Shown here piece after piece: positions 23,202-34,021 of a DNA stretch of 64,000 nucleotides. The notes below the pieces were generated by a model. The model worked only from the letters and a program-made list of their open reading frames with translations. It did not search any database and had not been told where the DNA came from. A program made the translations under genes and the position numbers. Origin of the DNA: Cordia subcordata (Eukaryota; Streptophyta; Magnoliopsida; Boraginales; Cordiaceae); NCBI GenBank assembly GCA_028554755.1, contig JAPTOF010000006.1, forward strand, positions 14,383,001 to 14,447,000, read 5' to 3'. Positions within the stretch are counted from its first letter, which is position 1; every line of letters begins with the position of its first letter.

Positions 23202-24494
23202 TGGGAGAAGAAAAAGAAAAAGAAAAATCCCAGGCAAATACTTCAATCTCCAGTCTGTAATTGAGATGAAAAAATTTCTTCACCTAGGTCTTAATACCAC
23301 CGTTCTCGAATAAATATTACACTACTGCTCAGAATATAACCCTGAAGAGTCTCAAATAGATGAAATGACAATTTCCCACCAAATCAGATGAAAGTGCATT
23401 GCAGAAGTATCAAATTAGGCTGGTATTCTTACAGAAATTTCAATTTTCAAATAATCAATTAGCATGTCACCTTAGCAGATTTAAAACATAGTGAAACTTT
23501 TCCTTAATAATAATAAGCAATAATATTTAAGCATAAAGGAAAAAGATGCACCTAGTTTATACAGACCATATTAAGGCTGAGGAGCTTAATCCAATGACAT
23601 GAAGAAGACCATGCTAAGCTTTTCATTCAAACTTGAGAAGAAAAACTAGTAAAGAAACAATTTTGGATCCAGAAATAGAACAAAAGGTAAAAGGACAGAA
23701 GATAACAGTAGAACAGAAGGCATATTCCTCAATGGAAACAATAAGAAATAAATATCAATCACAAGGTAAGAAAATCAGATTTATCATAAATACATCCTTA
23801 CCAAACAACCACATCAAATTGGAAAAACCTAAGAAAGACTATATATAAGATTCTGTACAATCACACAAGTGTGAAATAAAATTCCTCTCCATCCAAATAA
23901 AACAAGAATCTTACCAAGAAGCATCAGAAAACATGCAAATCCCAGAGACAGACTACCAAGAAGGTAAACAAGTACAGAAAATGATTTTACTTTTACAGAA
24001 AAAAAGTGCCCATCTTCCCCAGAGCTCCTATCCCAACATTTCCAACACCAGCATCATTATTATAACTATCAGTTTATCACAGAAAAAAGGCAGAAAGATC
24101 CAGAAGGATCAAAGAAACCACAACTTCAAACACAAAGATAAGTTTGTACCTGTCCAAAAGCAAGCTTCTTTTCACAAAGCGGTACCACTACTAAAAGCAA
24201 AACACTGTTTCATATAATTACAAAGAAAGAAAAAGGACAATTCGGTACACGAAACTCGAAAATCTGGTAAATGAATCTTCCACAATCCCACAAATCTCTA
24301 CCTTACCTTCTCATATTCTTTTTTCCTCCCCAACATGTAAACTCTCCATCACTACAACTTTACCTAACTATAAAAACAGTACAAACATTGATTCTAGAAT
24401 ATAGACAACTACTCAAGATGGATATATAAAAGAGAAGTTTGAGTAGAATGATTGATTACAAGAACAGTATGTATACAAAAAAGTAGTTAGTACC

Positions 24495-24542
24495 TTATGT
24501 GAAAAGGACTGTTGAAGATATTGTTGGGATGGTCTTGAACAT
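24495..24542 (-). CDS. uORF 2 in the NF-YA leader (15 codons)
   Basis: MFKTIPTISSTVLFT then TAA, ending one base before the donor site at 24,494. Its stop abutting the exon border is notable. It is small and may be incidental. Confidence 0.3.
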   Translation of the reverse strand: MFKTIPTISSTVLFT

Positions 24543-24595
24543 GTCACCTTAGTTCAAACCCATAAATCTCTCATGGTATTGTAATTTCTACTCAA

Positions 24596-24685
24596 CTATT
24601 TCATCTTCTTGTTATTTCTTGGCAAGGCCTTTGACCCTTTTGAAAAACAACTGTTTCTCAACCTTCCTTTGTTCATTAACAACAT
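24596..24685 (-). CDS. uORF 1 in the NF-YA leader (29 codons)
   Basis: MLLMNKGRLRNSCFSKGSKA followed by LPRNNKKMK and a stop lies in the putative leader exon, upstream of the main ATG. It is basic and Ser/Asn-rich. Upstream ORFs occur in several NF-YA mRNAs and repress translation; whether this one is conserved could not be tested here. Confidence 0.35.
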   Translation of the reverse strand: MLLMNKGRLRNSCFSKGSKALPRNNKKMK

Positions 24686-24949
24686 ATAGAGAGAGACAAA
24701 GAGAGATTTAGCAGGCCACTGGATGCTTAGAGCAGCACTATTTTCAATTTTTTAGTATTTATTTTTGGTTTTCGGGTGGATTAAAAAACCTGGAATTTTT
24801 AATTTTCATATGACTAAATAAAGACTTTTTGTCGTGTAGTTGTGTTGTGTGTAGTAGATGGTTCTGCTTCCATCTGTCCTAAATGCCACTCAGACAGCCG
24901 CCCTTTACTATATCTGCTCGTTGGCCACGCGTTTGCTTTCTTTGCGTAG

Positions 24950-25619
24950 TGGCTACTCGCCCCTTGAGCTATTTATTCAGGGGTAAATTTTACTGTACAT
25001 CTATAGCACTGTGTACTCTTTAGTATTATGCACGTTTTTTGCGCAAGTGGATAATATAATAAAATCTTTATTTAATTAATATGTTAATGAAGATGGCAAC
25101 AGAAACCAATGATGAATAGCAATAAAAGAAGCAAATATATATTTGTGAATATATAATTCACAACTTGTGAAGATTTAATTTACAAATTATAAAGATACCT
25201 TAAAAAGAATTGTGAAGATTCCGTTAAAAGATATGAACTTGTCATAAAAGATTTGTAAACATAGATACAATTAGTAAGTTTGAAATGAATGTACCGTAAA
25301 CGAGTCATGGACATCATAAAGGCTCAAATTATAACATGTACCCGTATGTACACCTTACAAGATGTGTCTGTTTGTCTAGTACTCCACAACCGTTTGGGTA
25401 TCCAACAATTATTATCCAGTGATTGTTTGTCTAGTGCACCTTGTTCAGCGGCACACATTACATTGCGTACTGTAGGTATATGATATAAGTTCCATCATAA
25501 GGGAGTAGTGAACATAAATTTTATAATATGTTAACGAACAATTAAAGGTTGTAAACATTTTTTTAAATTATTCTAAGGAGGTTAAGATGAGAAAGTCAAC
25601 AAATCATGATGTGTGGATG
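24950..25619. other. Upstream region of NF-YA
   Basis: Promoter-side DNA. It contains the TATA-like element near 24,975 and, within 24,900-24,960, CCACGCGTTTG, a CACGCG-type motif. 25,130-25,270 has degenerate TTGTGAA repeats like those at 26,880. No gene is seen. Confidence 0.4.
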
Positions 25620-26430
25620 AGTTTCTTCTATCTCGTCTTTCCTACCAAAGCAGTAAGTCTCTTGTGCGAGCCAGTAACTCATAAAGACCCAATGGTTGAC
25701 TAAGACCATAATTGGCCAACTAATCTACACAAGAATTAACTTTCTTATAAATGCAGCTCATTTTGTAGCCTAGTCTTTCCCTAAGAAGCTAAGGTAATAA
25801 TCAAGATAAGTTAAACTGACTGAGAGGCTGAGATGTCTCCTTGCCTTTGATCCAGGATCAGATAACTACTGATGTCACACCCCAGACACAAAAGAGTGTT
25901 GTAGGAGCTAAGTGCTATGCAGGGCAAAGTATTACACCAAGTGTATAGTGGAAGGCACCTTTTAAGCTCAAATGTGCCACATTTAAATTCCTGCACTGCC
26001 TAGTCTAGTGTGCGATTATAATGTCCTACTTTCATTTATAAGATAATTTATGACTTGTTTATAAGTGAGTGGCATGAGTATAACTTATAATTTGAGTTGA
26101 CTATTTTGGACTAGTGAATTTGAGAGCCCAAATAGTTGTTAGTTAGGCCTATAACACCAGACTCGCTCGCAGGTCTGGGCCCGAGGGTAAATTGAATCCG
26201 TTTCCACCTAGAATAGTTATTCCTTGCCATTTGCTAACTTCAATCCTTCCCATAAAGCCAAAAGTTCAATTGTATTAATCAACGTTATGCCCAAGTTGAT
26301 AGTAAAGACATTTGAACTTCACTATTCACGTTCCTGAATATACCCCGCCTGAATTTCCCTTTGAACAACCATCAATATTGAGTTTTAGTCCTAGATCTAG
26401 TCACTCTCGCATTTCTGCTTTAACCCCATC
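25620..26430 (-). pseudogene. LINE RNase H domain remnant
   Basis: The minus strand starts LKLNIDGCSKGNSGGVYSGT (about 26,310-26,380), the opening of the RVT_3 RNase H domain. Near 26,230-26,290 it reads on through ELLALWEGLKLANGK-like sequence. It ends near 25,670-25,730 with LANYGLSQPLGLYELL. Stops and shifts abound. It is related to, but distinct from, the copy at 16,750-17,900. Confidence 0.6.
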
Positions 26431-26879
26431 ACACCTTTACTATTCCAATGCCAGGCGTCTTCAATATCCCTTGCGTATTTCACCACTTCATTCACTAACA
26501 GTAAGGCTTGAGCAATTGAAACTTAGTTGAAAACCCAATTATTTCTCAATTTCCATCATAGCCACAGACTGACTCCAAGATAAGACATTCTAGGAGATAC
26601 CTCATCTAGTGCAACTATTCTTAAGGTTAGAACTCTAACCAATTACTGTGCAGGAAGTTGCCCCAACACATGTAGAGGCACTAAAATACACTAGACATTT
26701 TGCATGTGAGAATAGCCCCTAAAGGCATGATCAATATCCTCCAAAGCTACACCATACACAGGACATATTATATGCTCAGAGATGTTGCTCACCATCAACT
26801 AATACCTGGTAACAATCCTCTTATGTCAAACTAGCCTAAGAAAAATCTTGATTAATTAAGGGGACGTAAGCTTCTAGGG

Positions 26880-27120
26880 TTGTGAATATATTGTAACAAC
26901 TTATAATTAAACTTATGAATATTTGATGAACAAATATTATCAAATTTGTGAACATTCAATATATAATCTGTGAACGCATAATATAAAAGTTGTGAACGTG
27001 TAGTATAAGTTTTGTGATATAGTGTAAAACTTATGAATATAGAGTTTAATACTTGTGAATATTCGTTAGTGAACATATAATATAAGAGTATTAAATAATT
27101 AAAAATTTTAAACACAGTAT
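26880..27120. repeat. TGTGAACATATAATAT minisatellite, left half
   Basis: Irregular units built on TTGTGAA(C/T)..ATAATATAA, spaced roughly 25-35 bases. The same repeat continues at 29,134 on the far side of the LTR element, so the element landed inside the array. Confidence 0.65.
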
Positions 27121-27619
27121 TTTTGGGAAAATCGAGAACACATGCACACATACATCAATGCTTAAAGGAAACACACACAAAAACACGCAATATTTTTAAC
27201 ATAGTTCAGCCTTTTGCTACATCCACGATCCCCTTTGGGATAAAATTCACTATTCAACAATAACAGGTGTTACAATATTTACAAAGATAAAACTCCAAAA
27301 AAGCCTTGCTTACAGGACTCTCTGAACAGTCAAAGTCTAAACCCTTCCCATGTAACTTTTTCTAGCAAAAAAAAGCCAAACTCTCTTTAGTACTTTGAGG
27401 CTCTCTCATTCACAATCGTTCCTCCATGGGGTGTAGCCCTAAGGTACACCAACCAAGGTAGAGGACCCTCTATTTATAGAAGAGAAATCTTTATTCCCTA
27501 AGACGAAGGATTTCTTATACACTATTTTAGGCAAGTAAAGATTTGATAACATTCTTAATTATTTGTTTCCACATGTTTTCTAATTTATACGAGCTTGGTC
27601 TTTGATCCACAACCTAATA
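27121..27619 (-). repeat. 3' LTR of the plastid-DNA-bearing element
   Basis: About 498 bases. The first bases are degraded (TTTTTGGG in place of TGTTAGA). Uninterrupted, it shows the empty site for the plastid insertion in the other LTR. Confidence 0.7.
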
Positions 27620-28349
27620 AATTCCTTCTTTGGTGAAGATTCTGAAGCTTCTTTACTCAACTAGAACCTCTCTATAGTCTTCATGCTAAAAATTTCACTC
27701 AACAATATTAGTCATGGCAATGGCTATTGACACATCTTAGCAAGTTCACAGAGTCATAACCAACATCCTTCTTCATCCTATCTGACCTCGATCTCTCAAG
27801 GTTGTTCACATCCTCCTTGACACTAGGTGTCTCAAACGTGGTCCTCTCTAATAGTAGCACTTCTTATTAGGCATTTGGCTAGGACTTTGCTCGTTCAGCT
27901 ATGCAAACTCTTCTTGCATGAATCCTCCCTCTAACTAAAACTTTTTCAACTAGTCTACTCCCCAAACTTCTCTCCACTAGAAGTTTGATTACTAGTTGGC
28001 TGTGTTTCCTTGCTCAATGCTTCAAAATTTTCCCACAATTCAAGCACAACTCTATTGTTTCATCCAAATTCAAGGTTCACCCTTGATGCATCAAGAATTT
28101 GGCAAAACGGACCTAAAAATAATAGAAACACTCTCGGTAAATACGATCAACCCTCAGCCAAAATTGAAACCACATCTTCTACCTCCATCTTTTTCAATGG
28201 CCTTTTTTGCCCTTTCCAATGGCAATAAATTACCAATGATATCAGTAGAGATATCGTTCGATCTGCATGCCCCTCAGCACAACAAGTTCTTTAAGTGTCC
28301 TCTTTAAGTTGTTGTCATGCTTAGTTCATTAATCGGACTCTAATACCGC

Positions 28350-29133
28350 CTGTTAGAAAAATCGAAGATACATGCGCACACACATCAATACACAATGGAA
28401 ACACACACAAGAACATGTAATATTTGTTACGTGGTTTGGATTTCTACCTACATCCACAATTCCTCTCTGGGATAAAATCCAAACTATTCAACAATGGTGG
28501 TGTTACAATTTTTTCACAAACAAAACTTTAATAAAAAAAACCCTTGCTTACAAGCCTTTATGAACAGGTAAAGTCTAAACACTCCCCCTACAACTTTTTT
28601 GTAACAAAAGCACACAAAATCTCTCTCTGGTACTCTCAAGCTCTCTCATCTACACCCACTCATAAGTTGTAGCCCTAAGGCACACCAATACAAGGTAGAA
28701 GACCCTCTATTTATAAGAGAGAAATCTATATTCTCTAAGACAAAGGATTTCTTGTACACTATTTTAGGCATGTCCCGCAGAAACCCGTATGGGTTCGGGG
28801 AAAGGATCTCCTGAATATTGGGTAGCTGTTGTTAAACCAGGTCGAATACTTTATGAAATGAGTGGAGTAACAGAAAATATAGCTAGAAGGGCTATTTCAA
28901 TAGCAGCATCCAAAATGCCTATACGAACTCAATTCATTATTTCGGGATAAAAATGTAGAACCAAGAGAAGTGGGTCTTGGGGATGACAAAAAATCGCAGG
29001 TTTCTTTTTTAGACAAACAATATTTCTTTTTTTTTTTCTTCGTCCTTTGCATGGATTTAGTAACACTCTTAATTGCCTTCTTCACACGTGTCTTTTAATT
29101 TGTATAGACTTGGACTTAAGCCACAGCCCAACA
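28350..29133 (-). repeat. 5' LTR, interrupted by plastid DNA
   Basis: TGTTAGAAAAATCG to CAGCCCAACA. Without 28,771-29,052 it is about 502 bases, matching the left LTR. Confidence 0.75.
28771..29052 (+). other. rpl16: Nuclear insertion of chloroplast DNA (rpl16 3' end and rpl16-rpl14 spacer)
   Basis: 28,771-28,950 keeps an open frame of 59 codons plus TAA that matches the C-terminus of plastid ribosomal protein L16. It reads [16 protein letters not shown], then [20 protein letters not shown] and ends [11 protein letters not shown]. The following ~100 bases look like the spacer before rpl14. Both ends abut LTR sequence, and the intact left LTR shows the site without it. This is a NUPT: rpl16 is encoded in the chloroplast and this piece lacks the N-terminal two thirds, the intron and any promoter, so it is not a functional gene. 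The clean reading frame suggests recent transfer. Confidence 0.93.
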
Positions 29134-29285
29134 AGCATAAAAGTTGTGAATATTAAAATTTATAAATATAGAGTATACAAGTTGTAAACACATGGTATAA
29201 AAATTGTGAATAGTACAAACTTATAAACAAATTATGCAAGAGTCGTGAATAATTAAAAATTATAAACATGAAGAACAAAGGTTAT
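29134..29285. repeat. TGTGAACATATAATAT minisatellite, right half
   Basis: AAGTTGTGAATATTAAAA, AAGTTGTAAACACATGGTAT and similar units continue the array seen at 26,880-27,120. Confidence 0.6.
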
Positions 29286-29440
29286 TAAAGAGGTTGACAC
29301 AAGTTTGGAGAGAATTGAATATATCTCATTGATTTCTTGCCACAATATTTTATACGAAGTTATACATACATAATAAGATATGTTATACAAGTATTTTGTC
29401 TATATCTATGGATGTTGGAACAAACTTTTTTTGAATACAT

Positions 29441-31200
29441 CTATAATGAAGAGATGTTAGCAAGAACATCTTGAGAATTAGAAATTGCTAAATCTCCTCT
29501 CTTGATATGCCTCCTTAACATGATGGTTCTTGCCCAACACCAATCTTGAACCACAATTTCATGAAATTGATCCTTGCATAGGGGTTTTGTAAGAATATAT
29601 GCTAGTTGATGAGTCATAGAGACATGTGCAATAGTCAATTGCTTGTTGATCACCATTTCCCTAATAAAATGATAATCCAAAACAAGGTGTTTCATCCTAG
29701 AACTATATAATACTGGATTCACACACAACTACACAAGTAGGTTGCTTTTATTTTATTATACTATAGCCTTGATGGAGAAAAACAATTATTTCCAATTCTA
29801 AAAATATATTTTGGAACCAACAAAATTCCAAGGCAGTAGATGCCATATCTCTATATACACAGGCAAAGCTCTATATGCTCTAGGGGAATGCCATGCACCC
29901 CCTGACTTTTTGCTTAAAAAGGTTTACCATTACATTTTTTTGTTAATTTTTTATTATGAGAGATTAATTAACATGAGGTGCATCCCCTTATGATAAGAGT
30001 GCACCGCCTCATAATTGTAACAAAGGAAGTATCAACACTTGTATTTTATTTTAATTTTAAAAAGTAAATTTAGAACAAAAAAATAAGTAAAAAACAAAAA
30101 AGATAAAAATATACATAGAAACGATGAGATAAAGGAAGGAAAAATGAAAGAAATATGACTACTTGGTCAATTATATTAAGAAATGTTTTTTTTTGAATAT
30201 TTATCGTTTTCAAAATATGCAGTCAAGCTAGAATAAGTATAAAATATGGTTCTATTTGTAACAATGATAGATATTTATTTATAGTTTATGTATATTAAGA
30301 TGCTATTATTGTATTAAATATTAGATATTTTTATATTTAATTTTTTATTTATATTAAAAATTACACGTATATAAATATGCACCCGCTGAACTTTGAGTCC
30401 TGGCTCCGCCACTGTTTATATATAGCTTTTGTAGATGATTTGGCAGTCTTTCTCTACTTCTTCAAGTACCATGAGATTGGGTTTCCTTCAAGAAATATCA
30501 TATATGTTGAAATTGAAGTAAAGCTATCTGAATTTTCAACCCAGGCTATGTTGAATATGCAATTAGAGTCTTTGCGAAAACCATGCATGTTCAATTGAGT
30601 TCCTAAAATAAAGCATTAAGCATTTGGTTGTTGTCTAGTGTTTTTACATGGGAATGACGTGCATGAATTCCACTAACTTGTTGACGTTATAAGCAATATC
30701 TGGTTTCGTCAAGGTATAAGGTATTGAAGACCACCCACTAGTTGAAAATATTGAGTTGGGTCAAACATTGGTGCGCTATCATTAATAGAGAGCTATGTCG
30801 AAGAACTCATAGGTGTAGTGGTTGGATTTACATTTGTCATGTTAAATCTTGATAACAAATCTTTAACATATTTTTGCCTAAGAAAGAAGCCAAAGGATGT
30901 GTTTGATAAAGAATTTCCAAGCTAGAGCATCCATAACTTGAATGATGTGAGAATTTGAATTTTCTCTGACATTCAAGTCATCGTCATATACTAGGATATC
31001 AATCAGAATTGAATCCATAACATGAATAAATAAAGAAGAATCAAATTTTGTCCTAGCAAAACTAACTAACAAAATAAAATTCCTTTGTTCGGTAAACCAA
31101 GAATGTGGTACACACCTATTTTAAGCCATACAACAACTTAGTTAATTTGCACACATGCATTGTGCAAGAGTGATTTGCCATGCCAGGAGGTTGTGATGTG
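29441..31200 (-). pseudogene. Ty1/copia pol remnant (reverse transcriptase end and RNase H), with an insertion
   Basis: Minus-strand order from the right: reverse transcriptase (ARTKFDSSLFIHV, ILVYDDDLNV, where the catalytic YVDD is altered to YDDD) at about 30,930-31,060; the RT/RNase H join (FFLRQKYVKDLLSRFNMTN, LVGGLQYLTLTKPDIAYNVN) at 30,690-30,900; RNase H (NPISW, KSSTKAIY) at 30,420-30,600. After an insertion come the domain end (CVNPVLYSSRMKHLVLDYHF, HQLAYILTKPL) at 29,560-29,728. Stops and frame shifts make it defunct. Its LTRs were not located. Confidence 0.85.
29815..30417. mobile_element. Insertion in the copia RNase H region, class unknown
   Basis: About 600 AT-rich bases separate two halves of the RNase H domain. 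The right border reads CTGGCTCCGCCACTG, in reverse a CAGTGGCGGAGCCAG end also seen at 19,978. The left border is only approximate. No ORF of interest. Confidence 0.45.
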
Positions 31201-31386
31201 AACACCTGTGAGATAGTATGTAATAAGGCATTGTTTACATTGGTCGATTATCCAATCATTAAAAGCTACATGTGAGACAAAAACAAAAATGCTATTAGAT
31301 TTTATTACTGGACTAAAAGTTTTTTTTTTTTTGTCATACTTGGTTGTTTGTCAAAACACTTTGTGATAAGCTTTGCCTTATATCTA
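31201..31386. other. Unassigned copia flank
   Basis: Probably more of the decayed copia pol upstream part. No further motif was read. Confidence 0.3.
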
Positions 31387-31505
31387 GAGGTGTTTGGCTT
31401 TGCTTATTTAGTGCTTATAAGTACCTAAATAATAAAAAATATATAAGAGAATACTTTTTTCTAAGCACTTATAAGCACCCTAAATAAGCAAAGCCAAACA
31501 CCCTC
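31387..31505. mobile_element. Hairpin MITE (about 119 bp)
   Basis: Nearly the whole element is an inverted repeat. The left arm is GGTGTTTGGCTTTGCTTATT then TAGTGCTTATAAGT. The right arm in reverse is GGGTGTTTGGCTTTGCTTAT then TTAGGGTGCTTATAAGT. A related hairpin lies at 44,961-45,060. No clear target duplication. Confidence 0.75.
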
Positions 31506-31849
31506 GTGGTCATACTACCATTAGGATTCTATTTAATTTCCTAAACCCGTTTACAACCCATAATATTTTGCTGCAATTTCCCGAGAACCAATGTCCATGT
31601 TGAGTCTTTCGCATGAAGACAACTTTTCTTTCATTGCTAACCTCCAAACTGAACTTTTGACAGCTTGTTCACTGTTGTTAGCTGAACTTAAGTTATTTTA
31701 CAAAGAAAAAATAATTAGAATTTATGGATATTTTTTAAGAGAGAGGAAATATTTGTTCTGACTATGTAATAACATGATTCAGATATATATATGTTTCAAA
31801 TTATTAATTTGAAAACTAAAAGGTTCACTTTTATAAGACAAGAGACTAA

Positions 31850-32273
31850 GGGCTCGTTTGAATTGACTTTTTTCAAAAGTATTTTTTTAATAACTTTTGA
31901 AAAATAGTTTTTTTTTAGAAGCTAAAAATTTTGGCTTTTAAAAAAAACTGTATTTGAGCTTTTTTCAGAGTTTCAACTTTTTTTGGAAATCAAATCAAAT
32001 AGTTATTGCAAATTTAATGTAACTTTTTTAGAAAAAAAAGTACTTTTTTCAAAAATGCTTTTTTAAACAGCTTTTAAGAAACAGTTTTTTTTTTTAGAAT
32101 TTAAAATTTTTAGTTTCTACAAAAAGCTGTATTTGAACTTTTTTCAGAATTTCAACTTTTTTGAAAGTCAAATCAAATTATTATTGCAAATTGAATGTAA
32201 CTTTTTTAGGGAAAAAAATAATTTTTCTTAAAAAAACATATTTTTTCTTTAAAAAGTCAATCCAAACAGGCCC
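31850..32273. mobile_element. Tourist-like MITE (PIF/Harbinger type) with TAA duplication
   Basis: Terminal inverted repeats GGGCTCGTTTGAATTGACTT and, in reverse from the right, GGGCCTGTTTGGATTGACTT. Both are flanked by TAA (31,847-31,849 and 32,274-32,276), the target preferred by PIF/Harbinger elements. The interior is a tandem duplication of about 175 bases (roughly 31,874-32,047 and 32,048-32,225). Non-coding. Confidence 0.8.
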
Positions 32274-32276
32274 TAA

Positions 32277-33208
32277 ATATCATTTCTAATAAAAATATGC
32301 AACTTCCAAAGGAATTAATTCATTTATTCATTTTAAGGTGAATTAGTTCAAAGTTTGCATATTTAATCTACAAAAAGTAATGAACATCGTGATCAAATTA
32401 GACTATTATTATCTAAAATTATTTCCAGATATTATTGTTTTGGTCCTACACAACTGGTTTCCTTTTAGATTATAAAAAAACTCCAAATTGTTTTTCCTTC
32501 CAAAACAAACTTATATTTCTTCAAACGAACTGTATATATTGTTATCTCTTTGGGAAAAAGGAGGAAAGAAGGAAAATGATAGGTAAAATGTTTTAAATCT
32601 TGACAATATTGATTTATTATTATGACTAAAATATCATAAAATTTTGTGGGGGTGAACAAATGGTAATGAGATAATATTCGACTTTTGGACCACTAGTAGT
32701 TCTTTATTTTTTCTTTTTGCAAAAAGATGTCAGATGCATATGACAAAGTTCCACTACCTTAAGGTGCAATTACTTATTTTAGCATTTTAAAATGAGAAAG
32801 TCAACTCCTCAACTACGAAAGAAAACGAGGCAACTCATGAACGTTGTATATCGTAATAACGAATATGTTTGCAGGACGAAATAATATTATAATGTTACAA
32901 ACAATATACAAAAATTAATTATGAATGGTTAATACAGAACTACAATCACTCGCATATTTGGACTTTGTAATTGGTTACAACATCTGTCTATTTGCATTCA
33001 TAACTTATGTGGAGTACTTATTTTTGTGGGAGAATTTTTGGAAGGGTTTGGATTTAAAACATTAAATGATTTAAATTACCGCGTAATTACTTAGTAGTGT
33101 AATTATTAGAATAGTAGTTACACTACCTATAATTATATTGTAGTGTCCAAAATTCGCTAATACATTTTTATATCTTTCAATGAGAGCATGTAACATGTGA
33201 TGTGATCG
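32277..33208. other. Intergenic
   Basis: AT-rich, no gene or repeat recognised. Confidence 0.4.
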
Positions 33209-33217
33209 TATTTTAGA

Positions 33218-34012
33218 GAGTAATATACATTTTTTCCTTTATATTGAATCAAAGTTGCATAGAAAATTCCTTACAAAAAAAAAATTGCATAGAAAATGTG
33301 ATTTTAAAATTCGCTAACACATAATGTGGTTTTTAAAATTTTTATGCATTGGTCCTCGCAGTTAGTTTTTCATTGTGGAGAGTGAAAAAAATGCGACTAC
33401 ACTGCAACTTGACTAGTCAATAACAAAGAAAAAAAAAATCAAGTGAATTAGTGTAGATTTTCCTTCTAATTTTAAAATGATGCAAATTTCTACTCTAGAT
33501 TGAAATGAGGTGCAAAAACATCTCTCGCAAACTGAAAAATGAAAATATATCTCCTAAATTATGTATATATTTTGTTTATATGCATTCAATTATTATTGAA
33601 TGTATTTATATAGCTTAATAATGAGTCATTTAAATAAAAAAAATCTTCATAATTTAGGAGATACATTTTTTATTTCTTCACTCATTTAGGGTGTATTTAT
33701 ACTTTATATCAAGTCAAAGGGGAGAATGTGCACAATTTTTAAAATCAAATGAAACAATTTGCACCAATTTACTTGGGTCTTTTTTTTATTATTGACGAGT
33801 CAAAAAAAATATTGTTGGCACGCTTTCACATTCTTTGTTAACTCTAGTGATTTGACCACAAAAACAAAAAGGAACTCTTAATAAAAAAAAAATTAATGAC
33901 AGATGCCAGTGTATAATGTTTTTATAAAACCCAAAAATATCTATAAAGTTTGAAACTATAGAAAATTTATGCTATTTTAACAAAATAGAAGAGAATAAAA
34001 TGTACTTTACTC
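33218..34012. mobile_element. Mutator-type MITE, family copy 2 (795 bp)
   Basis: Ends GAGTAATATACATTTTTTCC and, in reverse, GAGTAAAGTACATTTTATTC. Perfect 9-bp target duplication TATTTTAGA at 33,209-33,217 and 34,013-34,021. Arms share GTTAACTC, GCATAGAAAA and related blocks with the other copies. The core carries ATAAATACA and TTCAATTATTATTGAATG, also present in copy 3 in the other orientation. Non-coding. Confidence 0.88.
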
Positions 34013-34021
34013 TATTTTAGA

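Larger units (their letters stand above)
24494..24740 (-). other. NF-YA: NF-YA leader exon (5' UTR)
   Basis: A TC-rich leader-like stretch reads into ATAAG/GTACTAAC, a donor at 24,494, and is followed by an intron. Position and layout match the long 5' UTR intron usual in NF-YA genes. The exon may extend to about 24,940, where AATAAATA (24,971-24,978 on the plus strand as TATTTATT) could be the TATA element. Confidence 0.55.
27121..29133 (-). mobile_element. Short copia-type LTR element split by chloroplast DNA
   Basis: LTRs at about 27,121-27,619 and 28,350-29,133 align closely, e.g. CCCTCTATTTATA, AAGGATTTCTT and TACACTATTTTAGGCA. ACTCTAATACCGCC just left of the right LTR (28,335-28,348) resembles a reversed tRNA-Met primer site, so the element reads on the minus strand. 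The internal region is about 730 bases with no intact gag. The right LTR is longer only because 282 bases of plastid DNA lie in it. Flanks AGTAT/AGCAT are an imperfect 5-bp target duplication, and minisatellite DNA lies on both sides. Confidence 0.8.

Noticed and set aside
23071..23313. 80-codon ORF with a run of Phe and Gly
   Set aside because: It is a translation of the poly-T/poly-G block in the NF-YA leader intron.
28771..28950. Open 59-codon frame considered as a nuclear rpl16 gene
   Set aside because: It matches only the C-terminal part, has no start, transit peptide or promoter, and lies inside an LTR. It is a plastid DNA insertion.
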